A stretch of DNA of 64,000 nucleotides from assembly GCA_002049455.2 (NCBI GenBank), contig KV918773.1, forward strand, positions 186,001 through 250,000, read 5' to 3'. Both the position numbers and the translations under genes were made by a program. Under the pieces are notes generated by a model. It worked only from the letters and a program-made list of their open reading frames with translations, was not told the origin of the DNA and searched no databases. The stretch comes from Porphyra umbilicalis. Its lineage: Eukaryota > Rhodophyta > Bangiophyceae > Bangiales > Bangiaceae. Position 1 is the stretch's first letter. The number at the start of each line of letters is the position of its first letter. This document shows, one piece after another, positions 51,409-63,339 of the stretch.

Positions 51409-51925
51409 TACCTCCAACGCGAGATTCGAACCGTCCCGGTGAGATCCGAGGATGGTGAAACCCGATACGGCGATCGCGGCCTCTTACGGGCCCGCGCGGG
51501 CGCAACCGCCTAGGCGGCGGGAGTCGTGGGGGGCGCGCCGCCCAGTCCCGATTGGGGGGAGGTGGCGGTTCGCCGTCGTCGGTCGCGACCGTCCGGCCAC
51601 GCACGCGTGGGCGTGCGTGGCGGGCAGCTGACGCTGCGGGTCCGACCGGCGCTTGCGCGTACGCGCGCCCGCGCAGGCGAGTCGGCGTCGGCGTGGGCGT
51701 GGGGGCCAGGCGGCCGGTTGACGGGCGACGAGCGTCGGGGTTAAGACTCGTTGATGCGCAGGTGCGTCGTGCAACATGTGTTGGGGCGACCGTCGTCGGC
51801 GCCGAGTGGCGCCTCCTTCGTGGGGGTTTTGACTACCCCGACGTCACGGCGAAAGCCGGGTCGCGGGCCCGTGTTACCGAGAGTGCGGGTGGGGTTCACA
51901 CCTCAAGGCCGGTTACCACCGAGGC
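51409..51925. other. GC-rich leader of the gypsy element 2 antisense gene
   Basis: About 500 bases with several overlapping low-complexity frames and no distinct gene. A short block with GGCGAAAGCCGGG near 51850 recurs near 52010. The true start of the antisense gene may lie in this stretch. Confidence 0.4.
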
Positions 51926-54426
51926 GTGCGCGCGGTGCAGCACTGGCTGGGTGGTCGTCGTCGTGTCGGCAAGCGCCGCCCTCGCCGGGGTGCTGACTCC
52001 CTTGGCGACGGGGCGAAAGCCGGGGTGCGGGTCCGCGTTATGTCGGCACGGGGCCATCCCGTGTCTTCATGCTCACGCACAGGTCGCGGCCTAACTGCAT
52101 TGTTGAGTAGGGGTACGCCGCGGCGAGGTGGCACAGCGCGAGGTGGTGAACCCGATGAGTGTGAGTTTGCGCTGGGTGGGGGGGGCGGCGCGCACGGCGG
52201 CAAGCGCGGCAAGCCCGGCGGCGACGGCGGCAAGGGCGGCAAGCTCTGCGTCGGGGGAAAGCGCGGCAAGCCCGGCGGCGACGGCGACAAGGGCGGCAAG
52301 CGCTGCGGCGACGGCAAGCGCGGCAAGCCCGGCGGCGACGGCGGCAAGGGCGGCAAGCGCTGCGTCAGCGACGGCAAGCGCGGCAAGCCCGGCGGCGACA
52401 GCCAGGGTAAACAACCCCGAACTGCCAACGCTATCGCGGGTTCGGCCGCGATGGCGGTGAACGTCGGCGTTGCCGATGGCGGGGCGGTCATCGACGGGGC
52501 GCATCCCGCCGCTGGGGGCCATCCGGAAGTGGATTGCTCCACGGACCCGAGGGTCTCGCGCCAGTTTCGGCCTCGCGGCTCATACAACGTACACGCGGAA
52601 CCTGTGGAGGTGGTTGATGGGGTTCCGCGGGTCACCGACAACCGACTGCACGAGATATGCGTGCGCAACCGCGCTCGTGCGCACACGCGTCGTGTCTACG
52701 CGCATTACGAGGCGTTGCCCGACTTCATTGACGTGATGGCGCAAGCCGGGTTGCCGGACCACGCGGGCGACCGCGTGGCCGAGGTCCATGGGGACCCGTT
52801 CTTTGGGAACCAGGGCCCTCAGCGTCGTGTGTACGAGGTGATGTCGTTTTGCAACGAGGTCGTGCGCTACCAAGTGCCCTTGCACCCGTTTCACCGCTTG
52901 GTGTACGCCAATGCGCAGCTGTTCCCTGTGAAGGGTACAGAGACGATCTAGGCGGCAGCCAACTCGTTTTGCCGCTTGTTGCGCAACTGGCCGAAGGCTG
53001 TTTTCCTCAAGCAGGCTCTCGCCGAGGACCTTTCGGTCCCGCTCGGGCACGACTCCGGTCTGGAGCCGTACCTCGAGCAGCTCGCGCTGGTGAAGCACGA
53101 GGAGAACGAAAACGTCGAGGAAGATCGCAGTCCGCGGGTCACAGGGTTTCTGAACCCCTTTCGGCAGTCGATTTTCCCATCCGACCACCGTCGGGCCGCT
53201 GACACGCGCTTCTTTCGCGGTCGCGAGTTGATGCCCACCGCGTGGGCGGCTGGATTTCTCCGTGCGCCACGGGCGTTCGACTTGTCCCGTTGGCTTCCGC
53301 CTATCCCGGCGTGGGAGCCCCACACGGAGTTGTGGGTGGCGACCCCCGTAGTGGTGTCGTACCTGGCGGATGCGTTGCGCAACGCCTACAGCTCAGTCTG
53401 GCAGGAGGTGTACTCCGAGTACTACTGCAACTTAGTTGCTGCGTGTGGTCACACCCTGCAGAGAGAGAAGCTCTTCGTCCACTTGGACGCTAAGACGCTT
53501 CGTCATTTCGACGCGTTGGATACGTCCAAGTTGAAGGACGCGCCCGACGGCGAAGCCAAGTACGTCTTGTACAGAAAGATGCGTCAAGCCGTGACGGCGT
53601 TTCCCTGGCCGAAGGTCCTTACGGACGTTGTCTGGCGCGACCGCGACTCCGGGAAAGCCCGTCAGGTGCGGGTCACGGTCGACCCGACCAAGGAGTACGG
53701 CTTTTGCCTTCGCCACCCTTGTGTCGATTTCGACTGGGCGCAGGACCCGAACGCGCCACTCCCGATGTCTCGAATCACTTCGAACCATCCCGGGGTGTGG
53801 CGTCGTGGTCGTCGGAGCTGGGCTCACGCCGTTAGCGACGCCCGAGATGGCCGCAACCGCCCGCGTTCGCCGCGGCGCGATCGCTCGCCATCTCCGCCCC
53901 GGGCGGTGGATGCCACTTGGCCGACCCGCGCGTCTTCCACCGCGGCGGTTGCCCTGTTTGGGTCGGCGCGCGCGCGCGATGTACGCGCTCGCGCGCCCCG
54001 TGGGGCAGCCTTGTCGGCGCTGGCTAACGCCTTGGTCAAGCAGATCGCGGGTCTGCGGACCGCTGTGGAGCGCGCCGACGGACGGGGTGTCGAGTCGGCT
54101 TTGTCCATCATTGGAAAGGCCGTGTCGAGTCGGCTTTGTCCATCATTGGACAGGCCGTGGCTCGCGCCGTTGACGGCGATGCCAAGTACGGGCGATTCGC
54201 TCAGTACCTCGAGTCTATCCAGCCAGAGGAGGAGGCTACGCCGGCGCGCTTCAACGCGCAGAGCATCCTCGGTCGTCGGACCCATGACGGCGGGGGCCCG
54301 TCGACGGGGACCCCGCACTCGGCGCGCAACACGCGTGCGCGTAGTGTCTCGCAGGAGTCGGCGGCTAGTGTTGGCGCGAGCCGCGATTCCCGCCGGGACT
54401 CGCGTCGACGTGACGACGAGGAGTAG
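51926..54426 (+). pseudogene. Antisense gene of gypsy element 2, with Gly-Lys collagen-like repeats
   Basis: The main frame is open from 51926 to beyond 54100, except for a TAG at 52949-52951. An early low-complexity part holds four GKRGKPGGD repeats (52202, 52259, 52316, 52376). A globular part follows (FIDVMAQAGLPDHAGDRVAE, VMSFCNEVVRYQVPLHPF, then AFLKQALAEDLSVPLG-like and WQEVYSEYYCNLVAACGHT). Next is an Arg/Ser/Pro-rich linker (DRSPSPPRAV) and a short helical end. A 35-bp tandem duplication (54087-54156) shifts the frame. The shifted frame (ARAVDGDAKYGRFAQYLESI to RRDDEE, stop at 54426) is the likelier original end. Layout matches the antisense gene of gypsy element 1. No family recognised. 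Confidence 0.6.
52202..52398 (+). repeat. Short tandem coding repeat, 57-60 bp, four units
   Basis: Units start at 52202, 52259, 52316 and 52376. Each encodes KRGKPGGDG followed by a Gly/Lys run with one Cys in the first three units. The steps are multiples of three, so the frame is kept. Confidence 0.8.
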
Positions 54427-54568
54427 CGAGGTTCACTGTTCAGTGACTTGCTCGGTTGACCCCGGCGGGGGGGTGGGGATGCCAATGTCGAGGCCTTACG
54501 CATTTTTAGGGTGTTGATGTTTCTTCGTCTCGTTGTTGTTTGTCGTTTGACATGTTCGTATCCACTTC

Positions 54569-57500
54569 TCATTTTTTCTGTTTATCGTCATAGCGATGAA
54601 GGAAGTTGCAGGCCATCATGGCCCATGTTGTGGGACTTGTATCCCTTGCGTCTGCTGATAAAAGCACTTCGTACTCGAAACATGCACGTATGGCAGTAGC
54701 GTACCACCTGGTGTTGGTCCATTGTGGTATTACCACGGTTGCTTCCTCTGTGGTTGTTACCAAGCGTCGAAGGACTGAGTCCAAGTGTTGTACTGGAGGT
54801 ACCAGAAACCCGTTGGGGAGCACTGATACAGGGGGATCGCTCCCGATCAGTGTCGCCTGTGCGGATTTCGGACACACATATGTGTACGGGCCGTAAACAC
54901 GGTTCAGCCGTGGGAAATGCCGCAAGGCAAGCTGGGGATCATACGCAAAGTTGCGCGTCATGGACGGCAGAGTGGACTTGAGCCACGCTACAGGAATTAC
55001 TTCCTTAATTGCGACGGCTGTACTTGACTTTGTCCACGAGACGTCGGCGTGCATAACTCCGTCACCGGTAACATGGACATGTTCGATAGTGGGTATCCAC
55101 GTGGATTCCATGACGATGTTGGCCATGGTTGTGAGCCCGGCCTGTCGGCGACTTCGTCGCGTTGGCGTTTGCCACTCGTACCCCGGTACATGCTTCTTCT
55201 TCTGTCGAGGGAAACGCACCACCAGGTTGCGGGGGAGGCTCTCCAGGGGTTCCCAGGTGTCGTCCTTCGACCCTTTGTCGAACCAGCGCACCTTGGCGCT
55301 ATAGCTGTCACCCGTCTGGCGTAAGCCTAGGAGTTTGTCGATCATATGCTCATCGGCAGTTGCCGGGGGTGACTTGCGTTGGTCTTGACCATCTAGCAGG
55401 GGGTGTGGAACCGTGTCCGTCGTCGTCGGACGAGGAGCTGGGGTGACATGGTCACTGCTGACGGGTTTCTCCTCGCCGTCAATGTCAATGACTAACGTGG
55501 AGGCGTCCGCGTCTGCGTCAATGACCACGAAGGGTCCGATGGCTTTGCCTTGCGGCTTGCTTAGCCGATCGTGGTTGGTCGTATATACGTAGTCGCCGAT
55601 CTTGACGTCCGCATTGCGGGTTGCGACCCGATGGTCGAAGTTACGTTTGTAACGTTGTTGCGTCTTACGCAAGGCCTCGACTTCGATGGGGATCTGCTTG
55701 CGCAGGCGGGCCATGAACTCGCGTTTGCGAGCTAGGGGTGACCTGTCCTCGAGCGTTCCCTTATTGGTAAGCGGAATGCCCGGGGGCAAGTTGCGAACCG
55801 TGAGGTTGGGGATCCGCCTTGGGATAACGAGCTCAAATGGGGCGATGCCCGTCGACCGATATGGTTGGCTATTATACGCCATGGTGATAACCGGGAGTAG
55901 CTCATCCCATCATGATGGGTCGTCGGCGACGTAGTGTCGCAGCTGAGTAGCCATGGTACGGTTGTACCGTTCGACTTGCCCATTGGTTTGGGGATGCTAC
56001 GCCGTGGTGCGAACCGTTTCAATGCCAAGCATTTTCATCACAGCGATGAAGAAGTTCGACATGAACTGGGGCCCTTGGTCCGATAGGATCCGGTCCGGTG
56101 GCCCGTAGGCTGACACCCACGCGTCGATGATGGCTGACGCCACGGACATAGCCGTGATTCGCCGCAAGTCGACGCACTTGGTGAGCTTGGCGAAGTGGTC
56201 GGTGATAACCAACATGAAGCTGTTGCCCTTCTTGGAGGCCGGGATGGGCCCAAAGATGTCAACGGACAGCTCCGTAAGAGGCTCGGTAGCCTGGAACAGG
56301 GTCAAGGGCGTGGTGTGTCGCCGCAAGGCGAGGCGGCTTTGCGTACACGTTGTGCATTTGGTGATGGTCGAATGAATATCCGTCACCATTGAAGGCCAGT
56401 TGTATGCCTTACGCATTGTGTACTACATCCGGTTCATACCAGGATGGGCGGCCACGGTTGCGTGGTGCTCGAGGGTCAACACGCGTTCGCGTAGAGACTT
56501 TGGAATAACCAGTTGATTGCCGTAAGGCGCACGGCGGTACAGAGCGTGATGCTCATCGCGGAAGAAGGCCTTGGCCGTTCCGCGCTCCACGCGAGTGGAC
56601 ATCTCGACGCAGGATTCGTCTGTTTGTTGTGCTTCGACAACATCGTCGAACTCCACCGGTTCCGGTGTGTCGGTACCCGTGTACCTCCCCGTTCTTAAGC
56701 CGTCGGCCGTCTCGGCCAATGCCAGGCAAGGTATATCATCATGGATATCTTCTGGCGGCGCCACCGTAGAGGCGCGCGCTAGGAAGTCGGGCAAGTGGTG
56801 CGATGCACCTGGGTTATAAACCATATCGAATGTGTATTCGGACAGGCGAAGTCGCCATCACATCAAGCGTCCCCTTGAGTCAGTCGTGCTGTAGATCCAG
56901 CTAAGTGCTTGGTGATCCGTTAGGATGAGGAACCGTTGTCCGTCGAGGAAGTGCCTCAACTTGAGGACAGCCCACACGACGCCCAGGCATTCTCGCTCCG
57001 TAGTGGAGTAGTTTTCCTCTGCAGCAGTGAGTCCTCGGATCCAATATCCGACAGGATGAAGCAGTTCGCCCGGCTCCTCCTGAAGGAGGGTACAACCAAC
57101 TTGGTCGGCGCATGCGTCGACGTCAACGACGAGTTTCCGATTGGCTTTCGGCAAGGCAAGTACCGGTGGGCACAACAGTGCGTTGCAAAGGTCCTCGAAG
57201 GCGGCGATATCCACGTCCGTCGATGGTGGTAAATCCGGTGGGATCTCGGCCCTAGTCAGGGCGTTCAGGGGCTTTGCTCGTTCGGAAAAGTCTTTGACAA
57301 ACCGTCGATAGACGTTGCACGTGCCCAAGAAGCTTTTCAGCTGGTTCTTTGTGGTTGGGAACTTGGCATGCTTCAGAGCATCCACGTTCTTGTTGTGCAC
57401 GTGCAGTTGCCCGGGGCGGACAATGTGTCCTAGGTACTCGACCTCATCGGAGAACCACGTGCACTTTTCCAAGTTGAGGGTAACCCCGGCTTCTCGTAGA

Positions 57501-59032
57501 CGGTGAAGAACCGTGTCAACATCTTTGACGTGTTGTTCCGCGTTTGCGGAGAAGATGATGACATCGTGTAGGTAGACAAGGCATGTCTGCCACTTCAAAC
57601 CCGAGAGGATAATATCCAACGCGCGCTGAAAGGTAGCGGGCGCGTTCGTCAAGCCGAAAGGCATGGATAACCAGTGGTATATACCACAGTGCGTCGTGAA
57701 TGCCGTATTCTCTTGGTCGTCCTTGCGTAAGGGTACTTGCCAGTACCCCGCTGTGCAGTCGAGAGACGTGAACACCTGGGCATCTCCCAAGGAGTCGAGG
57801 CAGTCCTCCATTCGAGTCAATGGATAAGCATCCTTCTTGGTGATGTTGTTTAACCGACGATACTCGACACAGAATCGGGCTTTGCCGTTCTTCTTTGGTA
57901 CAATTTCCACGGGGCTTGCCCAAGCACTATGGCTAGGGGCAATGACGTTGAGCTCCAACATCTTGTTGTTCTGATCAGCGATGATCTGCCGTTTGAACGG
58001 CCCGGTCCGGTAGGGTTGGGCCCGTATGGGCAGAGCGTTGGGAGGAGTGACGATGGCGTGCTCCGTAGCACGGATGACGCCAAGGGTTCCATCCCACATA
58101 GACGAATGCGTCTTAAGCATGTCACGAATCTGCTTGTGCAGGTACTCGGGTGCCTCACTGAGGTCGAGGTCCTCGAGTGTGTCACGACTCGCGTCGTCCG
58201 AGGAGTTATCGGTTCCACCCCTTGGGGTGTTGTCATCCAAGACGGCGGAAAGCATCGGCCCTCGGTAGTGTTCGGCGAACCCCAAGGTTGAGTTCGTGCG
58301 AGCAATGACTTGGTCCTTGCCGAAGTTGCATAACATGACCAAGAATGGTTCGTCCGGTTTGACGATGGCGATGCCGCGGGCGACTGCCATGGACTTGTGT
58401 CTGCACAACCGAATGTTCGGTGTGATGGTAACCATACCAGGGGTGTCGCACGTGGCCATGATCCACTCCTCCTTGTGTCCGTTGACACGCACCTGTTTGC
58501 AGGCTCGAACCCGAGCGGGTTTATCTTGCCAGTGGCGGTCCCACGCGATGTCGTTAAGACAAACTAAGATCGACGTTGGCCGAGGTGGTTCCTCCGTGCA
58601 GCGCACGTGCTCTTGCCAGACGATCTTGCGCAAGCGCGGCAAGATGTCCTCGATGTTTTGTTCGATGAACACGGTTGGAAGAATGCACGGGACTGACAAG
58701 TTGTCGGAAATGAGGATTCGGTCAAAGAGACGCACACCTCCGGTGTCTACATACAGATGTATGGCATACTTCGTCACGAGACGATTTTTGTTTGCATCTC
58801 GGATGCGCGGAAGCGTGGTAAACTCTTCGGCGTAAGCCATCCAGTTCGAAGGGAGAACACTATATCGCACTATATTCACCCCGGCGCCCGTGTCTAGGAC
58901 AGGGCGGCAACTTCGCATTACGCGCAGGCATGGGCCTAACGTGGCTGCGATCTCGTAGTACCGAAGGGCTCGACGTAAGAGTCTTGTGACCGTACGCTTT
59001 CGCGTTCCGCCGGGCAACCCCAAGTCGGGCAC
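54569..59032 (-). pseudogene. Gypsy element 2 Pol, with four stops
   Basis: All parts lie in one frame from 59032 to 54569: protease DTGA, reverse transcriptase (ASPVEIVPKKNG, YLHDVIIFS), RNase H (VDVDACAD, TDHQALSWI), integrase zinc finger and core (SVDIFGP, SDQGPQF, NGQVERYNR), chromodomain (HMIDKLLGLRQ to WEPLESLPRN) and a tail. In-frame stops lie near 56856 (TGA), 56419 (TAG), 55996 (TAG) and 55925 (TGA). The reverse transcriptase active site YLDD reads YLHD, which alone would abolish activity. The tail (VYGPYTYVCPK, NGFLVPPVQHLDSVL, VVIPQWTNTRWY) is a decayed relative of the tail in gypsy element 1; the NPPF motif reads VPPV. Confidence 0.9.
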
Positions 59033-59179
59033 CCGGCCTAGACGTTTTTCGAGTCGTTCACGGCGTCGGCCGGATGCTCGATCTCGTCTTGATCGTCGTT
59101 ACCGTCGGCCAGGGCATGAACGCCGATAGGCGGTTGCCGACGCTCGCAGGGGCGGTAAGGCTCGGCACACTGTGCGGCG

Positions 59180-60681
59180 AAGTGCCCCGGCTTGTTACAG
59201 TTGTAACAGATGTCAGCCCGATTCGCTTGAGGACGGCGGCCCGAGGGGGCGGCGGGGTACGAACCGGTGTGAACGGTCGTTCCGTCCTCGTCCGCTGGTC
59301 TTGTGTCGCGTAAGAGCTTTGATCGCCGTTGGGCGGGTCATCTTGACTTGCAAACGCAACTTGTTAGTACCGTCCCAGTACATCTGGGCGGTGGCGACCG
59401 TCTCGGACAGGGTTCGGTCGGGGAACTGGTCGTTCAGGACCCGGACGTGCGCTTGCACAAGGTCCGAAAGATCAGTGATGAAGACGTCCTTAACGTCTTG
59501 GATGTCAAACATACCGTTCAGGAGGTTGCATTGCGTTTCCACGCGATGCCCAAAGGCCGTGGGCGCCTCGTTGTCTTGTTGCTTCATCGTAATGATGTCT
59601 TGACAGGCGTTAGCCACAGTTGCGTGTGTCGCATACTTCGAAAGAAGCCAGCTGACGGCATCTCCGTATGTACGGATTGCGTAACGTTTACGTCCGAGGG
59701 TGCTGTTAAGCGCGCCGGAGAAGGCCATCTTGGCGTTTGCGGCTAGTCGAAAGACCATGAGCGGAAGGGCTTGACCGTGCGTCATCCCAGCCGCGTCGCA
59801 CGCGCGGCGAAAGGTCGTCAAGAACGTGAAGATGCCCAAGGGCAGGGCTCCCGTGAATGGCTGTTGCCCATGGGACGCTCCGTCCAAACGTTTGTTGAGA
59901 CGGTGCGACCGCTGTGCCTCTTTAGGCGTATACGTCAGTTGACGGCGGATCAGAAAGTACGTCCTGTAGTCCAGGAGTGTCTTGAAGCGGCTATTAGCCG
60001 GGCGGATCAACTTGATCCTATCGGCTTTTCAAGTCGCTCCTTCCGTTTGGTGGGGCTCGCGGGGCGCTTGCGCGCGGCCGCGTCCGACTCGCTCGAGCTG
60101 TCGCTCGGCGAGGACCCACTTGGGGGCGACGGCGGGCCTGGGGGCCCGTGGCCATCGTCCGAAGAGGACGTGTCCGTCGCATTGGGGTTGTCGTCGTCTG
60201 ACGTCGTCGGGCTTAACCCAGAGGCGGAATCGTCGGAAGATGAGGAAAGCGCGGCGTTAGCCGGAGCGTCCTTGCGGACGGACTTGTCCTTAATCACCTT
60301 GCTCGTCTTCTTGACGTCCTTGGTCTTGTCGCCCGACTGGCGGCGATACTTAGCCACACGGCGTTCCTCCTCATGGGAGTCGACCTTGCGCAGGGCCTCA
60401 ACGTCGTCGACCAACTTGTCATTGGCTCGCGCCAGAGACTCGTTAGTCTGTTCTTGGGCCGTTAGGCGTCGCTGAAGTGCTTCAACGGCCGCCTTCAGGC
60501 TCTCCACCACCTGCATCTGCCCAGAGGCGGCTTGATCCGCAGGGATGGGAGGAGTTGGAGCACCGTCCGTTGGGGCGTCGGAGGCGGCAGGAGTGCCTTG
60601 TCCCCCGCCCGGCGGCCGGAAGCCAGATGGCAACTTGCCGTCTCTGGCTCGCCGAGTGCCGACGGTACCACCAGTAGACAC
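59180..60681 (-). pseudogene. Gypsy element 2 Gag
   Basis: Two overlapping frames. The first (60681-60007; start uncertain, no ATG at its edge) holds a coiled-coil-like stretch (AAVEALQRRLTAQEQTNESL) and a Ser/Asp-rich region. The second (about 60010-59213) holds the capsid-like region (YRTYFLIRRQLTYTPKEA, FLTTFRRACDAAG). A frameshift near 60008 and another near 59215 separate them from the zinc knuckle CYNCNKPGHFAAQC (about 59215-59170). It would bind and package element RNA if intact. Confidence 0.8.
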
Positions 60682-60892
60682 ACTGGGACCTAAACAAAGT
60701 GTTCCGACTTGGCTTACGCCCTGCGCGCCAACGTCAGAGATCTCAACCGTGATGCCCCCGGCACCACGCCCACAAGTCGATGGCTAACGCCCCGCGCGCC
60801 AAGCGACCGTATCGACACCGTCACAATGCCACGAGGCAGAGAGAAAGTTCTTTGGGACACCGTGCCGCGAGGAAAGATGAAGGCGAGGGTAT

Positions 60893-60910
60893 TCCCTGCT
60901 GCTCCACCAA
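60893..60910 (-). promoter_or_regulatory. Gypsy element 2 primer-binding site
   Basis: TTGGTGGAGCAGCAGGG in element orientation, one base after the 5' LTR. It is the same as in gypsy element 1, although the two LTRs themselves share little sequence. Confidence 0.65.
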
Positions 60911-60911
60911 A

Positions 60912-61305
60912 TGTGGTATTAATAACGTTAGTTCAATTACCAGTGTACTGAGACCGACCGTAGTCAAGCATTAAAGCGAGTTCTATCGCCGTCGCGGCGA
61001 GGAAGAAAGACCTTTTGTTGAAGGGCATCCGATGGGGAGCCGGGTGGCGCCCACGACGGCGACCCCGGACCCACGGTGGTTTAATACAAACAACGGCACT
61101 GGTCGATCAACCATCCGATCAAGCGATCGTAATGAGCGCCGGCGGACAGATAAGACAGGCAAGCAAACAAACAATAAAAAATGAAGAATGCGAAAGTAAC
61201 CCCCCAAAGGGCTTGCCACAAGCCGAGTCACACAAATCCGTGGATTCAGCCAGTCAAGGGGGCTACTTGTGGCTAATTGCCAGTTGGGAGCAAAGATATG
61301 CTACA
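60912..61305 (-). repeat. 5' LTR of gypsy element 2 (394 bp)
   Basis: Matches 51015-51408 with about 18 substitutions and no length change; followed by GAAAG. Confidence 0.94.
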
Positions 61306-61310
61306 GAAAG

Positions 61311-62330
61311 AGAGCACTTACGGTGCACTCGGACGAGATAAAATCCAATTTTACTTGCCTTCGCAGAACCTGATCATGCAAGAGTGTGCCTCGTACCGAC
61401 CCACCATGCGCCATCACTCTTTATCGTCCGCACCAGCCAAAACCACGTCAACCTTCACATCGCTGGCCTCAACATTGGTCTCAGCCACCACCCAGCGACG
61501 CATCACCTGCGCAGGGTCTTTACTGCTTACGCTCTCGAGCTCGCACTGCAGCGTTGTGTTGGCCATCATGGCTACTAGAGAAGACACGTCCAAGTTTTCG
61601 TTGTCAGCAACAGGCTGAGCGTCATCAGGCTGGCGTCTGAGATCAGTGTTGGCCCTGTTGGACGGGCAGTCCGCCTTCAGGCAGACCGGCGGGCAATCTG
61701 CGCGGGCAACATTGCGTTCCATTCCTGCAGGATGAGCTTGGATTTGTGCAAGTTGATCCTACCTGAGAATACGTTCAAAAGGTCGACCATAAATGTGATT
61801 GCAGTCCACTTTCTCCTTTCTCTCGGCGCCTGCGGTGCGTTCTTCGGCCCGGTGATATCCACTGTGGACATAACCGGGATGGATTTAACCGAATAATGAC
61901 TGTATGGCACTTCCCCCAAAAATGGACACACCGCCGATCAGGAAGCATCGTTCCCACATCGTGCTGTGAGAGAACCTCCTGCATGTGGAGCCAATGACTG
62001 TGCCGCATTTGTGCCCCGGTAAAACTTGTCGCACTCTGCTGATCCCCACGCGAGATGCAGGAAGCCGACAAACATCGCCAGAGGCCTTCTGCTCATGCAA
62101 GGAAGAAAGCCTTCTTACTGGGGGGATTTCTTTCTTCATCGGCACGATCCGCCGTCGCGCGTCATTTGAGTATGCGTTCTGCGTCCGCCTCTGGCAAATG
62201 CGATCGTCATCTAGAATTCCTATGGCCTGTTCAGGAGGCAGAATCATATTTTTTTCGTGTACCGCCGCCATTTTCGCTGTATGCAATTGTGCCGGCCACT
62301 CGTGGCCACAGAATCTGCGATCGGCCACTG
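61311..62330. other. Unassigned DNA between gypsy element 2 and the CCG-rich host region
   Basis: Even base composition. A minus frame at 61722-61414 (with acidic SLVAMMANTTLQCELESVSS) and one at 62328-61885 have no recognisable motif. By the GAAAG duplication it was once contiguous with 51009. It may contain the upstream region of the host gene. Confidence 0.35.
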
Positions 62331-63339
62331 CAGATCAATCTTGGGTCCGCCCCCGCCCCCGCCCTCGCCGCGCACGTCCCCACCCTCGCCGCCCCCACCC
62401 CCGCCGTGGCCGACCCCGCCCCCGCCATGGCCGCCGGTACCCTTGCCGCCCTGGCCGTCGCCACCGCCGCGCCCGCCCTGGCCGCGCCCGCCCCCGCCCT
62501 GGCCTCCCCCGCCCGCGCCGTGGCCGCCCTCTCCCACGCCCCCGCCCTCGCCGCCGCCACCTCCGCCGCCACCACGGCCGCACCCGCTTTCGCCGCCCCA
62601 GCCCACGCCGCTGCCGCCACCGCCCCCGCCCACGCCGTTGCCGCCCTCGTACCCTCCACGCCCGCCTCCACCCTCACTTCCCCCGCCCTCACCCACGCCG
62701 TTGCCGCCGCCTCCAGCGGCACCGCCGCCGCTCCCACGTTCTTCGCCCTCGCGGCCGCCGCCGCCGCCGCCGCCGCCCCTGCCACCACCGACGCGGAATG
62801 CGCGCCGGTGCGGCGGCTCACCACCGTCGTCCCCGACGCGGCCGCCTCCCTCGCGTGCCACCTCGGCCCCGAGGTGGTGGCGGCCGTGTCGGTGCGGGCG
62901 CCCTCGAATGCGCTCCTGGGAGACCTTGGGCGGGCTTGAGGGGCGTCAGCGGTGTCGGCGGCGACGGAGACGCGGACTGCAGCGGCGGGGGGAACGCAGA
63001 CGCAGAGGGGGCGCGGGGGGACGCCGACGCTGCCGAACTTGGGGAGAGCGCGCCCGCCGCCGCCGTGCGGGCGGGGGAGGCCGCCATCGGCGGCGCGGGA
63101 AACGAGGACGGCATCCCGGCGACGGGGGGCGGCCACCGCCCGGCCGCCGGCTCCATGGTGGGGGGCGCCGTCGCGGCGACGGCGGGGTCGCTGGCACCGG
63201 CAGCGGCGGCGCGGCGTTCGGCCGCCAGCAGCGCCTCGAGCGGCGGGCGCGCGGCGGCGACGGCGGGGTCTGGGCCATCTGCCGACGGTGATGCCCCCAC
63301 ATCGCCGACGACGCCCCCCCCCCCTGCCCCCCCCGACCT
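62331..63339. other. CCG-rich low-complexity DNA upstream of the phosphoesterase
   Basis: Ala/Pro-rich frames on the plus strand and Gly/Arg-rich frames on the minus strand arise from repeats of CCG and CCCGCC. One plus frame ends at 62939 with a less repetitive tail (CHLGPEVVAAVSVRAPSNAL), which could be the end of another coding piece. I cannot decide strand or gene here. Confidence 0.35.

Larger units (their letters stand above)
51015..61305 (-). mobile_element. Ty3/gypsy element 2, chromodomain type, decayed
   Basis: Two 394-bp LTRs with about 18 differences by eye and the duplication GAAAG (51010-51014 and 61306-61310). Gag and pol are on the minus strand; an antisense gene lies between pol and the left (3') LTR, as in gypsy element 1. 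It is older than gypsy element 1 by LTR divergence and carries several stops. Confidence 0.94.
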
